From the NCBI RefSeq assembly GCF_006874585.1, contig NZ_CP029762.1, positions 186,001 to 250,000 on the forward strand: a stretch of DNA of 64,000 nucleotides, in the 5' to 3' direction. The DNA is from Sphingomonas sp. IC081. Lineage in GTDB: Bacteria > Pseudomonadota > Alphaproteobacteria > Sphingomonadales > Sphingomonadaceae. This document shows positions 27,009 through 35,803 of the stretch, in pieces (positions within the stretch are counted from its first letter, which is position 1; each line of letters starts with the position of its first letter). The notes beneath the pieces are model-generated. The model made no database searches. It was not told where the DNA came from and saw only the letters and a program-made list of their open reading frames with translations. Both the position numbers and the translations under genes were made by a program.

Positions 27009-28518
27009 GGCGGATATCCCTCAGCCTGTCATAGCGAACGACATTGGCCTCGGGCTCCTGCGTCAGGCGCAGGGCTTGAGGCGCATCGATCGGCGAAGCT
27101 GGAGGCGCCTTGCCGTCGATGAGGCGATGTAACACGTTGAGAACGTGAGTCTTGGTGGCGACACCGGCCCCCAAAGCCAACTCGACCGCGCTCAACACAG
27201 CCTGTTCGTCGTGATGCAGAACGAGAGAAAGTATCTCGACCATCTCCCTGTCGCCACCAGGGCGCTTGAGCAGATGGCCCTGTAACTGCCGGAAGGCTTC
27301 GGGCATCTCGAGGAAGGGAGCGCCATTACGCAAGGCGCCGGGCTTGCGCTGGATTACCGCCAGATAATGCCGCCAGTCATAGATTGTGCGTCCCGGCTTG
27401 TGATGAGAGCGCTCGATGAGCCGGGCATGTTCGCACACGATCTGGCCTTCGGCCGCTATGACCAGACGATCAGGGTAGATCCGCAGGCTGACCGGTCGGT
27501 TCGCGAAGGAGGCAGGTACCGAGTAGCGGTTGCGGTCAAAGGCGATGAGGCAGGTCGGCGACACGCGCTTGATCTGCTCGACAAAGCCATCGAAGGGCCG
27601 GCCCAGCGGCATCAGGCAGGAAACTTCCTCGGCATGCGCATCGGCCACCGTGCCGGGCATGACGCCATGCTGGATATCGCTCCATTGGACGATGCATTGC
27701 TCTTCCAGCCAGGCGTTCAGCTCAGCCAGGCCAGGGAAACTGGGCATCGGTTGCCACAACCGGCGCCGAGCGTCCTGGACGTTCTTCTCGACCTGACCCT
27801 TCTCCCAACCAGAAGCCGGATTGCAGAAATCCGTCTCGAACAGATAGTGGCTGGCCATGGCGGCAAATCTTGCGTTGACCTGCCGCGCCTTCCCGGTCCC
27901 GATCTTGTCGACAGCGGTCCTCATATTATCGAAGATCCCACGCTGGGGCACGCCGCCCAGCACTCGGAACGCCTGCGTCAGCGCGTCGAACAGCATCTCA
28001 TGGGTCTGGAGCAGATAGGCGCGGACGATGAAGGCGCGGCTATGCGCCAGTTTGGTATGAGCGACCTGCAGCTTCGTGGGCTTGCCATCCAGTACGGCAT
28101 AGTCCTCGCTCCAGTCGAACTGGAACGCCTCGCCAGGCTGGAAAACCAGGGGCACGAATGTTCCACGCCCGCTGGTCTGCTGCTCATATTGCAGCTCGGT
28201 CCGCCATCGTCGGGCAAAAGCGGCAACCCGGTTATAAGAGCCATCGTATCCCAGCTCGACCAGATCAGCATGCAACTGCTTGGCAGTCCGCCTTTGTTTA
28301 CGGGACTTCTTGGATTCCACTCGCAACCAGGCCGTCAGCTTCTCGGCGTAAGGGTCGAGCTTGCTCGGCCGGATCGGAACCTTGAAGCTCGGCTCAATCG
28401 CGTCAGAACGCAGATATTTGCGGATGGTATTGCGGGACAGGCCGGTCCGCCTCTTGATCTCCCGAATGGAGATCTTCTGCCGGAAATGCCACCGGCGGAT
28501 CACACTGAGTAAGTCCAT
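26998..28518 (-). CDS. istA: IS21-family transposase IstA
   Basis: A 506-residue transposase starting MDLLSVIRRWHFRQKISIRE, with helix-turn-helix IKRRTGLSRNTIRKYL near 20-35. Catalytic-core landmarks are FQFDWSEDYAVL near 135, GIFDNMRTAVDK near 195, and WEKGQVEKNVQD near 240. The start at 28518 was preferred to an upstream in-frame one because it gives the usual N-terminus. The element appears intact and could be active. Confidence 0.92.
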   Translation of the reverse strand: MDLLSVIRRWHFRQKISIREIKRRTGLSRNTIRKYLRSDAIEPSFKVPIRPSKLDPYAEKLTAWLRVESKKSRKQRRTAKQLHADLVELGYDGSYNRVAAFARRWRTELQYEQQTSGRGTFVPLVFQPGEAFQFDWSEDYAVLDGKPTKLQVAHTKLAHSRAFIVRAYLLQTHEMLFDALTQAFRVLGGVPQRGIFDNMRTAVDKIGTGKARQVNARFAAMASHYLFETDFCNPASGWEKGQVEKNVQDARRRLWQPMPSFPGLAELNAWLEEQCIVQWSDIQHGVMPGTVADAHAEEVSCLMPLGRPFDGFVEQIKRVSPTCLIAFDRNRYSVPASFANRPVSLRIYPDRLVIAAEGQIVCEHARLIERSHHKPGRTIYDWRHYLAVIQRKPGALRNGAPFLEMPEAFRQLQGHLLKRPGGDREMVEILSLVLHHDEQAVLSAVELALGAGVATKTHVLNVLHRLIDGKAPPASPIDAPQALRLTQEPEANVVRYDRLRDIRHAS

Positions 28519-28622
28519 GTCGATCACTCCACGACCCTCCGACTGGCAGCCGGAGGCGAGGGAAACATGGGTCAATTCTCAATGGTAATTTATACGCCCC
28601 CCGGGTCACATCTCAGTGGCAA

Positions 28623-28973
28623 TCAACAGCGATGGGTCTCAATCTCGTCGAGGTTTCTCGTTGCCCAAGCTCCAAGCTCCATCACTGGCTCGGAAAGTGA
28701 ATTCCCCAGCGTAGTCAGCGCATATTCGACCTGCGGAGGGATCGTCGGATGGACCGTGCGCGTCACCAGGCCGTCTCGCTCGAGCGCCTTCAACGTCCGG
28801 GTGAGCATCTGCTGAGAAATGCCGGTTACCGCGCGCTTGATCTCGTTGAAGCGCTTCGGCGAACTGAGGAGGGTTATGACGATCAACACCGTCCACTTGT
28901 TGCCAATCAGATTGATGACATCGATGAATCGGTGATGATCGGTGTCAGTTTCCGGAAGGCGGCGTACCGACAT
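28623..28973 (-). CDS. HxlR-family regulator, C-terminus altered by IS21
   Basis: A 116-residue winged-helix regulator. FIDVINLIGNKWTVLIVITLL, then RFNEIKRAVTGISQQMLTRT (recognition helix) and LERDGLVTRTVHPTIPPQVEY (wing) are the standard HxlR motifs. It lacks the conserved N-terminal Cys of redox-sensing members. The final Cys codon and stop come from the terminal repeat of the IS element at 28628, so the native tail is missing a few residues; the DNA-binding domain is complete. It is divergent from the exported alpha/beta-hydrolase gene and probably regulates it. Confidence 0.88.
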   Translation of the reverse strand: MSVRRLPETDTDHHRFIDVINLIGNKWTVLIVITLLSSPKRFNEIKRAVTGISQQMLTRTLKALERDGLVTRTVHPTIPPQVEYALTTLGNSLSEPVMELGAWATRNLDEIETHRC

Positions 28974-29318
28974 CTGATGCTATTCTCCAATGACCCTATT
29001 GGCCTGAGGACGATGAGGCCCGACGAGGAAGGCTGCCATAATCAGGAATGGCAGCTCCCGCGAAGGCCGCAGATCTCCGGCGACGAGGAAACCCGAGCCG
29101 GACCGCGCATCGGCCCATGAGTCTTCCCGAATACCGGGTGCAAGTCGCCGCCGTTGGCGAACCCCGTTTGTGGCTCGCGAAGCGAGGGATGTCATGCTCA
29201 TGAATAGGGCAGGGAGAGCTCGATGCTTGGATAGCCATCACTGAGCTTTGGGATGATATCATCCACCCCCCAGCGCGTGGCACACGGGTTATTTCCCATC
29301 TTGCTGAGAGCAATTCCA
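28974..29318. other. divergent promoter region, HxlR to alpha/beta hydrolase
   Basis: About 345 bases without a supported gene. It must hold the promoters of the two diverging genes and contains the 14-bp palindrome listed separately. Confidence 0.4.
29251..29264. promoter_or_regulatory. 14-bp perfect palindrome, candidate HxlR operator
   Basis: GGATGATATCATCC is perfectly symmetric and lies 55 bp upstream of the alpha/beta-hydrolase start at 29319, where a repressor would block the promoter. The HxlR gene starts 278 bp away on the opposite strand. The link to HxlR is inferred from position and symmetry. Confidence 0.45.
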
Positions 29319-30266
29319 ATGCGCAAGGCTTGGCTAGCCGCCGCCCTTCTTCTCGTGACCGTGTCTCCCACGACCGCCATGGCTTCGCCGCCGACGGCAG
29401 ATGCCAAGGCTGCAATTCAAGACGGCAAGATCGAAATCAATGGCGTCCAGTATCACTATCTGATCGCCCACGGCCGCGGCGAGCCGATCGTTCTTCTCCA
29501 TGGCTGGGGCGAGACCTCCTACATGTGGCGCTACGTTATGCCTGCGCTCATTGCGCGTGGGCACACGGTTATCGCTCCTGACATTAGGGGGTTGGGGGAC
29601 ACCGGACGGCCCGCGGATGGGTATGAAAAGGCAAATGTGGCCCGGGACGTTCATGCGCTGGTTGCAGCACTCGGACTGGGGGCACGTGTTACCATGGTGG
29701 GGCACGACATAGGCGGAATGATCGCTTACGCCTATGCCGCGCAATATCGGAGTGACGTCTCGCGTCTCGTGATCATGGATGTGCCTCTTCCAGGCGTAGA
29801 CCCCTGGAAAGAGATATCGGCGACGCCGCGGACATGGCACTTCAAATTCTTCGGCGTGCGTGACCTTCCCGAGATGCTGATCACGGGGCAGGAAGGTGAA
29901 TTCATTCGCTGGTTCAGGAACGTCGAGGCTGTGAACACCAGCGCACTGACACCGGAATCGGAAGACTATTACGCGGTCGCTTATGCGCGGCCGGGCGCGC
30001 TGCGAGGTGGCTTCGAGTATTACCGCGCCTTCGCGCAGGACGAGCTTGATAATCGCGAATTTTCGAAGAAACCGCTGGCTATTCCCGTGCTGGGGGTCGG
30101 GGCATCCGGGGGGCTTGGTGAAACCATCGGTATCCTCCTGCGTAATGTCGCAACGGATGTGAAGACGGTAACGATCACCGACAGCGGGCATTGGGTCGCG
30201 GAGGAACAACCGCAACAGGTCATTGCGGCTGTTTCCGCTTTTATTCCGGCTCCAGTGGCGCGGTAA
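29319..30266 (+). CDS. exported alpha/beta hydrolase (epoxide-hydrolase/dehalogenase type)
   Basis: A 315-residue hydrolase with a Sec signal peptide (MRKAWLAAALLLVTVSPTTAMA). The oxyanion motif HGWGE lies at 61-65. The nucleophile elbow is VGHDIGG with D130, and the general base is probably the His of DSGHWVAEE near 297. An Asp nucleophile is typical of epoxide hydrolases and haloalkane/haloacid dehalogenases, not esterases. ATG 29319 gives the signal peptide, so an earlier in-frame start was rejected. Location in the periplasm is predicted. The divergent HxlR gene suggests induction by a small aromatic or reactive compound; substrate is unknown. Confidence 0.88.
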   Translation: MRKAWLAAALLLVTVSPTTAMASPPTADAKAAIQDGKIEINGVQYHYLIAHGRGEPIVLLHGWGETSYMWRYVMPALIARGHTVIAPDIRGLGDTGRPADGYEKANVARDVHALVAALGLGARVTMVGHDIGGMIAYAYAAQYRSDVSRLVIMDVPLPGVDPWKEISATPRTWHFKFFGVRDLPEMLITGQEGEFIRWFRNVEAVNTSALTPESEDYYAVAYARPGALRGGFEYYRAFAQDELDNREFSKKPLAIPVLGVGASGGLGETIGILLRNVATDVKTVTITDSGHWVAEEQPQQVIAAVSAFIPAPVAR

Positions 30267-30380
30267 AGCGCCAATCCCGCGCCGTGAATTACGGGTTTGA
30301 GCCTGCTTGCAATGGGGATTGGGTGATGGCGCCGTCGAACGGAAATGCTCGCGAGATGGCCCCGCATTTTTGGCTAGGTC

Positions 30381-31298
30381 TCAGCCATCGGTGCTGATTC
30401 CATCCTTTGCCTCACTGCGCGTACGTTCAGTGACTGACGGCACCGGGGTCTTGTCAGGAATGAGCCATATGCCGACTTCCTCGTCATCATTTTGTACCAT
30501 CACGATTTGACCGTGGAGGCCCGCGATTTTGACGTCGCAACTCGCGAAATTGTAGGACTTCCCACCCCCGGAGTAACGGTGGAGATCGAAAGACGACACT
30601 GTCCGATCGATCTGCAATGTGGTTCGGGCCATGATGTGATCCAATTGCCAGATTTTCCCGAGATCGTCCTTCATGGTCCATCCAGGACAGTTCATGCGAA
30701 GCGAGACAGGGATCAGCTTCCCGATTTTATCATCGACATCGTCCGGTAGCGGAACAAGATTTGAAACCATCTGTACGATTTGATCTTGGCTCACGGTGGC
30801 GCCGGTCACGTCATGCACTGCTCCGACGGTCTCGGGAGCCTCAAGCTCGAACATCAACCGAAGGTCTACGTGGCCGAAATTCTTGGTGTATCCGAACACG
30901 CAGGTCGGAATTGGAAGCCAGTCGAAGGCCCCCGCATCCTCGAGGCTCATGCATAGGATGCCGCAAGCATCCGCCTTCTCCCTCGCGGAATCTCTGAAAC
31001 CCCGGGCTGATACGATCACACCGTGATTAACGCCGGTCCTTTCACACTTTTTGGCGAAACTCTCGACTTCCGGGACGCCAACGGGCCGCGAGCGGTCCCG
31101 GCATTCAATAGCGGTGATCAACACGTGATGCCCAAAGTCCCACGTGATGACCACGTCATGCTCTCGGCGGCGGTTGGTGTCCCGGTCCTTCAACCGCCGG
31201 CACGGCGCTTCGATTGTCGCATTCGATGACGCTAGCGTGCGCTCCAATGAGGCAATGAGCCGCTCCAGTTTCTTCCCCGGCCGGTCACTCTTTCTCAA
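30381..31298 (-). CDS. Mrr-like (PD-(D/E)XK) restriction endonuclease-family protein
   Basis: A 305-residue protein. Residues about 45-120 look like an Mrr-type catalytic domain: EHDVVITWDF, then ITAIECRDRSRPVGVPEVESF, then NHGVIVSARGFRDSAREKA. The Asp of EHDVV and ECR (in place of the common QxK or ExK) would be the metal-binding/catalytic residues. The C-terminal half (about 150-305) is of unknown fold. No methyltransferase or specificity partner is adjacent, so it may be a solitary type IV-like defence nuclease or have another DNA role. Activity is unproven because the catalytic Lys is replaced by Arg. Confidence 0.7.
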   Translation of the reverse strand: MRKSDRPGKKLERLIASLERTLASSNATIEAPCRRLKDRDTNRRREHDVVITWDFGHHVLITAIECRDRSRPVGVPEVESFAKKCERTGVNHGVIVSARGFRDSAREKADACGILCMSLEDAGAFDWLPIPTCVFGYTKNFGHVDLRLMFELEAPETVGAVHDVTGATVSQDQIVQMVSNLVPLPDDVDDKIGKLIPVSLRMNCPGWTMKDDLGKIWQLDHIMARTTLQIDRTVSSFDLHRYSGGGKSYNFASCDVKIAGLHGQIVMVQNDDEEVGIWLIPDKTPVPSVTERTRSEAKDGISTDG

Positions 31299-31358
31299 AT
31301 CTGGGCCCTCGGTCGCGCACGCTCGCAGTGCTGGAGATTATGATGCCAAGCGTATGCT

Positions 31359-32753
31359 TCAGTAGAGAATTCCTAAGGTTACGCCAAACTTGTTCTCATC
31401 CGCGAAGCTTTTGGTTTCGATGCCATCGGCGAAGGTGAGCCCGAAATCGACCGCGAGCTTGTTGATCCACCATCGGTATTTGAGGGTCAGATCCAATCGG
31501 TCGATACTGGGCGCGTCGCCAGCAATGGTTTGTTGGTAACGATAGGTCACTCCGCCGACAAGGCCATCGCCTGGCTCGTTGCCCCTCAGCGGCGGACGGA
31601 ATTCGAATCCGAGTTCGCCGCCAAGCGCCAGAATTTCGTCCTTGGCAGTGAGTTCCGCGCTTCCTGCCTTGAGGACCTCACTGGCATCGGCGCGTAGGGC
31701 GCCCGTGCATCGCGCCTCGAGCGGTAGGCCGAAGATGCTGTCCGAGTAGAAGCCGACGCCGCATAAGGGATATCGCGCCGGCCCGATGGTCAGCGTTGAA
31801 AGGACGGGTTGAAAGCGGAAGCCGGCAACGAGGCGCCGTGCGCCATGCTCGAAATCGAATACGCCGCCAGCTCGGACCGAACTGCGAAGAATGAAGCTTT
31901 GGGAGATGCCGATGGGCGCGGAGGCATAAGCGCCCACTTCCAGGGCGTTGACGTCATCCTTGCTGCCATCCTTTTCCTCGGGGGTCGGGGTTGGCGCAGA
32001 GCGTTTGCGCACCTGATTGAGCGCATAGTCCCCGTAACCGTAGAGATAACTGCTCTTGGAATCGCCGGCAACGCGGAGCGCGGCCACGCCCTGAACGGCT
32101 ATGGTTTTTGTCCAATTGGTTTCGCCGTCGAGATCGGTCGAACGTGTCCGTGCATAGGAGCCCTGGAACGAGCCGCTCGCATCCTTGGAGGCCACGGTGG
32201 CATCTTCAAGCTTCGCACGGAGAACGAAACTGTTCTCGCCCTTTCCATGCCCTTCCTTGTCCTCACGAGGAACGACTGCACCATCTATGCTCGCCAATTC
32301 GGTTTTGCCCGGACAGACGAGCTCCAGGCCATCCTCGAAAGGCGACTGATCTTTGCGAGCGCCTCGGACGACCAGCTTCTTGATAAGGAGGCCATCGTCA
32401 TAGGTGAGATTATTGGCCATCGTCGCTGTGATGGCGTCGACCTGATCGGCGACGGCCTTGGGAAGCAGCGACGTATCGCGCACCAGCAGCAGTGCGGTTG
32501 CGGATAGCTCGTCGCTGCTGGGTGGGCGTCCTAATTTGGCTGTTACAAGACCGAGGAGTTCCGACGGCTGAAGCCCGGCGATCACCAATGTGACCTCGGC
32601 AAGCTTGGCCTGCTTTATGGGAGTGGCTGACGTTATGCCAGCACATGCGATATCTATGCTGCTGGTGGCGGAGGCTAGGTCGTCAGCCTGCGCGGGTGTT
32701 GCGATCAGCAACGTCACACCGCTCAGCAGCAGGGGAAGCGTCACTTTACGCAT
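31359..32753 (-). CDS. outer-membrane-like protein of unknown family
   Basis: A 464-residue protein with a clear Sec signal peptide (MRKVTLPLLLSGVTLLIATPAQA). The N-terminal third is mainly helical with repeated Leu/Ala. The last 250 residues alternate polar and hydrophobic residues with many aromatic positions, like beta-barrel strands, and the chain ends FGVTLGILY with a terminal aromatic residue, as outer-membrane proteins do. I do not recognise the family. The ATG at 32753 overlaps the stop of the upstream 90-residue gene, so the two form a coupled pair. Possible roles include a porin-like channel or a surface/secretion component. Confidence 0.6.
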   Translation of the reverse strand: MRKVTLPLLLSGVTLLIATPAQADDLASATSSIDIACAGITSATPIKQAKLAEVTLVIAGLQPSELLGLVTAKLGRPPSSDELSATALLLVRDTSLLPKAVADQVDAITATMANNLTYDDGLLIKKLVVRGARKDQSPFEDGLELVCPGKTELASIDGAVVPREDKEGHGKGENSFVLRAKLEDATVASKDASGSFQGSYARTRSTDLDGETNWTKTIAVQGVAALRVAGDSKSSYLYGYGDYALNQVRKRSAPTPTPEEKDGSKDDVNALEVGAYASAPIGISQSFILRSSVRAGGVFDFEHGARRLVAGFRFQPVLSTLTIGPARYPLCGVGFYSDSIFGLPLEARCTGALRADASEVLKAGSAELTAKDEILALGGELGFEFRPPLRGNEPGDGLVGGVTYRYQQTIAGDAPSIDRLDLTLKYRWWINKLAVDFGLTFADGIETKSFADENKFGVTLGILY

Positions 32754-33018
32754 CACGGAGCGCCTTTGCGAAATCCAGTAGCACTTTGTCGACATATCCG
32801 CGCTGCTTGGTGTCGGATATGTCGATCGGCGCCGCAGTGACCCCTGCATCATTGAAGCGCTTGACCATGGCCCTTGACCAGATCAACCAACCATCGGCGT
32901 CCAGTCCGAAGCTTTCCGGTTTCACTGCTGTCCAGACATGCTGCCGCGGCCGATGTGATCGCACCTCATCTCGAACAGCAGACTGTGCTGCTTGCCAAAT
33001 TTGCGCACGCGTTGCCAT
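32746..33018 (-). CDS. 90-residue protein coupled to the outer-membrane-like gene
   Basis: A small soluble protein without signal or membrane segment; features include an Arg-rich SHRPRQHVW segment and the C-terminal KQRGYVDKVLLDFAKALRDA helix. No family is recognised. Its stop overlaps the start of the next gene by eight bases, so they are translated together. A G-rich ribosome site precedes the ATG. An IS5-family element sits 60 bp upstream and may have replaced the promoter. Confidence 0.5.
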   Translation of the reverse strand: MATRAQIWQAAQSAVRDEVRSHRPRQHVWTAVKPESFGLDADGWLIWSRAMVKRFNDAGVTAAPIDISDTKQRGYVDKVLLDFAKALRDA

Positions 33019-33077
33019 GTGCTTTGCCCCCCTTGATGACGTGCCCCCGCACGCCGTCTAACGCTGCTAAATCGTTA

Positions 33078-34007
33078 GAGCCCGATCCAAAAGTTGTTGA
33101 GCAATACCAGCATGTTATGATTCACGCCGTCCTTGCGAGAGATGGAGTGATCAATGGCATGGACTGGCATTGCTCGAGAGGAGCATAGCCGCAAGGGACT
33201 GCGTTATCCAAGCGACATGACGGATAAGGAGTGGGCGCTGGTGGCCCCGTTCATTCCCCCGGCAAAGCAAGGCGGTCGGCGGCGCAGCACGAATATGCGC
33301 GAAGTGGCCAACGCGCTGCTCTATCTGGCTTCGGCCGGGTGTGCCTGGCGCCTGCTGCCCAAGTGCTTTCCACCGGTCTCGACGGTTCGGCGCTATTTCT
33401 ACGCCTGGCGTAACGCGGGATTGTTCGAGGTGATGAACACGCTGCTGGTCATGAACCTGCGAGAGATCGAGGGGCGCGAAGCCTCTCCCAGTGCGGGCAT
33501 CATCGATAGCCAGAGCGTGAAAACGACCGAAAGCGGCGGCCCGAGTGGATATGACGCGGGCAAGAAAGTCAAAGGCCGCAAGCGTCATATCCTGACCGAC
33601 ACCTCCGGTTTTCTGATCTCCATCCTCGTGCACACCGCCGATATTCAGGACCGTGATGGCGCCGTCGACGTGCTCAAAGGCATATGCCAGCGCTTCCCCT
33701 GGCTGCGCCATATCTTCGCCGATGGTGGCTACGCCGGAGACAAGCTCAGGAGAGCACTCGCCAAAGTCGGGAATTGGGTAATCGAGATCATCAAGCGTTC
33801 CGACAAGGCCGAGGGCTTCGAAGTCCTCCCGCGCCGCTGGGTCGTCGAGCGCACGTTCGCCTGGCTGGGGCGGTGCCGCCGCCTCGCAAAGGACTGGGAG
33901 GCGACCATCGCCTCGTCTACCGCCTGGGCCACGATCGCTTCTATCCGCATGCTCATCCGCAGAACCGCAAGATATTGCTACGCTTGAGACACTTTTGAAT
34001 CGGGCTC
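33078..34007 (+). mobile_element. IS5-family element, 930 bp, with TTA target duplication
   Basis: The 17-bp terminal repeats (GAGCCCGATCCAAAAGT on the left, one mismatch on the right) begin at 33078 and end at 34007. TTA flanks both sides (33075-33077 and 34008-34010), a 3-bp target duplication usual for this family. One transposase gene occupies the element, so it is a clean, intact copy. Confidence 0.93.
33154..33987 (+). CDS. IS5-family DDE transposase
   Basis: A 277-residue transposase. The first Asp lies in AGIIDSQSVKTTE near 113-125, the second in IFADGGYAGDKL near 188-199, and the catalytic Glu in RRWVVERTFAWLGRCRRL near 228-245, which is the YREK-like helix. It fills the element from near the left repeat to 20 bases before the right repeat. 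The single frame suggests no programmed frameshift is needed. Confidence 0.93.
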   Translation: MAWTGIAREEHSRKGLRYPSDMTDKEWALVAPFIPPAKQGGRRRSTNMREVANALLYLASAGCAWRLLPKCFPPVSTVRRYFYAWRNAGLFEVMNTLLVMNLREIEGREASPSAGIIDSQSVKTTESGGPSGYDAGKKVKGRKRHILTDTSGFLISILVHTADIQDRDGAVDVLKGICQRFPWLRHIFADGGYAGDKLRRALAKVGNWVIEIIKRSDKAEGFEVLPRRWVVERTFAWLGRCRRLAKDWEATIASSTAWATIASIRMLIRRTARYCYA

Positions 34008-34010
34008 TTA

Positions 34011-34650
34011 GACGGACTCCATCATCTGCGAATATCGGAGGGCAGACAAGATCGATAATGATCATGATTGGCCGTTATCTATGAAAAACGGCTGGTCGAT
34101 TGCGTGGCTCCGAGAAGCTAAGTGAAATCCCATGGATAAACGGGCTTGAATGGCCAGAATGATCTCTGTTGATCTTGCGTCGTTCTCTGCTGCTGCGGGA
34201 GATTTCGTTCTGTGCAGATCCCGTTACCGGCTCGGTTTGAGTGAAGATATGCAATCGAATGAAGTCCGTTTTTTTATTGGGAAGTCGTTGAGGCGACGCT
34301 TGGGTTAGCCGGGCCTGAGCGGGAAGACGTAAAAGAAAGGCATTTTTTCCGAAGCGGTTGTCGCTGCTGGTCGTCGTGATCCAGAACGAATCCGGCAGCC
34401 CCTTGAACTGGCGGTTGCGAGCTATCGATTATCCTGCGCTCGGGAACCCTCGCGCCGATCGACGAACGCAAGGTTCACCTTCATCCCAACTGCAGCAAGC
34501 TGCAGGGCACATGCCGACTATGTGATCATAGTACGGTACCTGTCCTAGAGGATAGATCGCGCACTGCCTCACGCCAATCGTTTCCACCATAGCACGGCTG
34601 TAGCTTCGCCCTCGTCTTGATCGAGACAAGATTTTCAGAAGGACAGGAAG
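34011..34650. other. 640-bp gene-free stretch
   Basis: The stretch between the IS5 element and the metallo-hydrolase fragment has no convincing gene. It is more AT-rich than its surroundings near 34250-34350, including a run of T. It may hold the decayed remains of a gene next to the metallo-hydrolase and that gene's promoter. Confidence 0.35.
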
Positions 34651-34748
34651 ATGCAACTCCACAGCAACGTCGAAACCCCCGAAGGCGGTGCGGAAGAACT
34701 CGTACCCTCGCGCTACGGCCTTATGGTCGGTGACATCGAGGTCATCGT
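34651..34748 (+). pseudogene. 5' fragment of an MBL-fold metallo-hydrolase-like gene
   Basis: The frame opens after a good AAGGACAGGAAG site with MQLHSNVETPEGGAEELVPS, followed by RYGLMVGDIEVIV, which resembles the N-terminal strand region of exported or cytoplasmic MBL-fold hydrolases in sphingomonads. It is cut after about 33 codons by the left end of an IS3-family element at 34749. All zinc-binding motifs would be downstream and are missing. The family call rests on a short segment, so confidence is modest. Confidence 0.5.
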
Positions 34749-34822
34749 TGTCCGTCGTCAGAACATTTGGCGCAGATCGCGGCGTAGAATAGCGGAGAGC
34801 GGGCCTCGTCTGGGGGTTGATG

Positions 34823-35803
34823 TTATGCGGCGAGCTTGCGGTGTTGCAAGCGCCGATGTTCGATGGTCTGTCGCTTGATCCTTTCACGCTGTTTGATGAT
34901 GGCTGCCGCTCTGCCGAAGTAGGCGTCGGCGGGCGTCACGTTGTTCAGGCTCTCGTGGTATCGCTGGTGGTTGTAATGCTCGACGAAGGCCTCGATCTGG
35001 GCCTCAAGGTCGCCGGGCAAGAAGTAGTTCTCCAGCAGGATGCGGTTTTTCAGGGTCTGGTGCCAGCGCTCGATCTTGCCCTGGGTTTGTGGGTGCATCG
35101 GGGCGCCGCGCACATGGCTCATCTTCCGGGCCTCGATGTATTCCGCCAGTTCGCCGGCGATGTAGCTGGGGCCATTGTCGGACAGCAGCCGAGGTTTGTG
35201 CAGCACCGTGGCGCTGTCGCAGCCCGAGGCAGCAAGGGCGAGGTCCAGCGTGTCGGTCACATCCTCGGCCCGCATGTTGGTGCACAGCTTCCAGGCGATG
35301 ATGTAGCGCGAGAAGTCGTCGAGCACGGTCGAGAGATACATCCAACCCCACCCGATGATCTTGAAGTAGGTAAAGTCGGTCTGCCACATCTCGTTCGGCC
35401 GGGTGGTCTTGGTGTGGAACTGATCGGCGGCCTTGATCACGACATAGGCCGGGCTGGTGATCAGGTCGCGGGCCTTGAGCAGGCGGTAAACCGTGGCTTC
35501 GGACACAAAGTAGCGCGTTTCGTCGGTAAATCGCACCGCCAGCTCGCGCGGGCTGAGCTCGCTGTGATCCAGCGCCATTTCGATGATCTGATCCTGCACC
35601 TCGGGCGCGATGCGGTTCCACACCCGGCTCGGGGCCGATGGCCGATCTTCCAGCGCCTCCGGCCCGCCTTCGAGGTAGCGGTCGTACCAGCGGTAGAACG
35701 TCCGACGGGCGATGCCGAGCTGCTCCAGCGTGCGCTTGGCGGGCAGGTGCGACTGCTCGACGATCCGGATGATCTCCAGCTTCTCGGATGCAGGATATCT
35801 CAT
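34823..35803 (-). CDS. IS3-family transposase OrfB
   Basis: A 326-residue integrase-type transposase. After a helix-turn-helix (RRTFYRWYDRYLEGG) comes the rve core: MWQTDFTYFKIIGWGWMYL near 150 with the first Asp, LLSDNGPSYI near 215 with the second, and QGKIERWHQTLKNRIL near 253 with the Glu. Its ATG at 35803 overlaps the OrfA stop (ATGA), so expression is by coupling or by programmed frameshifting to an OrfAB fusion, as is typical of IS3. Confidence 0.92.
   Translation of the reverse strand: MRYPASEKLEIIRIVEQSHLPAKRTLEQLGIARRTFYRWYDRYLEGGPEALEDRPSAPSRVWNRIAPEVQDQIIEMALDHSELSPRELAVRFTDETRYFVSEATVYRLLKARDLITSPAYVVIKAADQFHTKTTRPNEMWQTDFTYFKIIGWGWMYLSTVLDDFSRYIIAWKLCTNMRAEDVTDTLDLALAASGCDSATVLHKPRLLSDNGPSYIAGELAEYIEARKMSHVRGAPMHPQTQGKIERWHQTLKNRILLENYFLPGDLEAQIEAFVEHYNHQRYHESLNNVTPADAYFGRAAAIIKQRERIKRQTIEHRRLQHRKLAA

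Larger units (their letters stand above)
26140..28628 (-). mobile_element. second IS21-family element type (2489 bp)
   Basis: A complete istA-istB element in minus orientation. The ends carry a perfect 26-bp inverted repeat: 26140-26165 (beginning TGTTGATTGCCACTGAG) and 28603-28628. The proteins differ clearly from those of the 2558-bp element. Flanking bases (GTAGTA left, GCGATG right) do not match, so no target duplication is visible. The right end lies inside the last codons of the HxlR regulator gene. Confidence 0.93.

Noticed and set aside
33078..34007. IS5 element as the 5' end of a larger mobile unit with the outer-membrane pair
   Set aside because: The element has its own repeats and a clean TTA duplication, so it inserted alone.
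34011..34650. Long stop-poor frames on the minus strand in this gap
   Set aside because: No start codon with a ribosome site and no family resemblance; may be decayed sequence.
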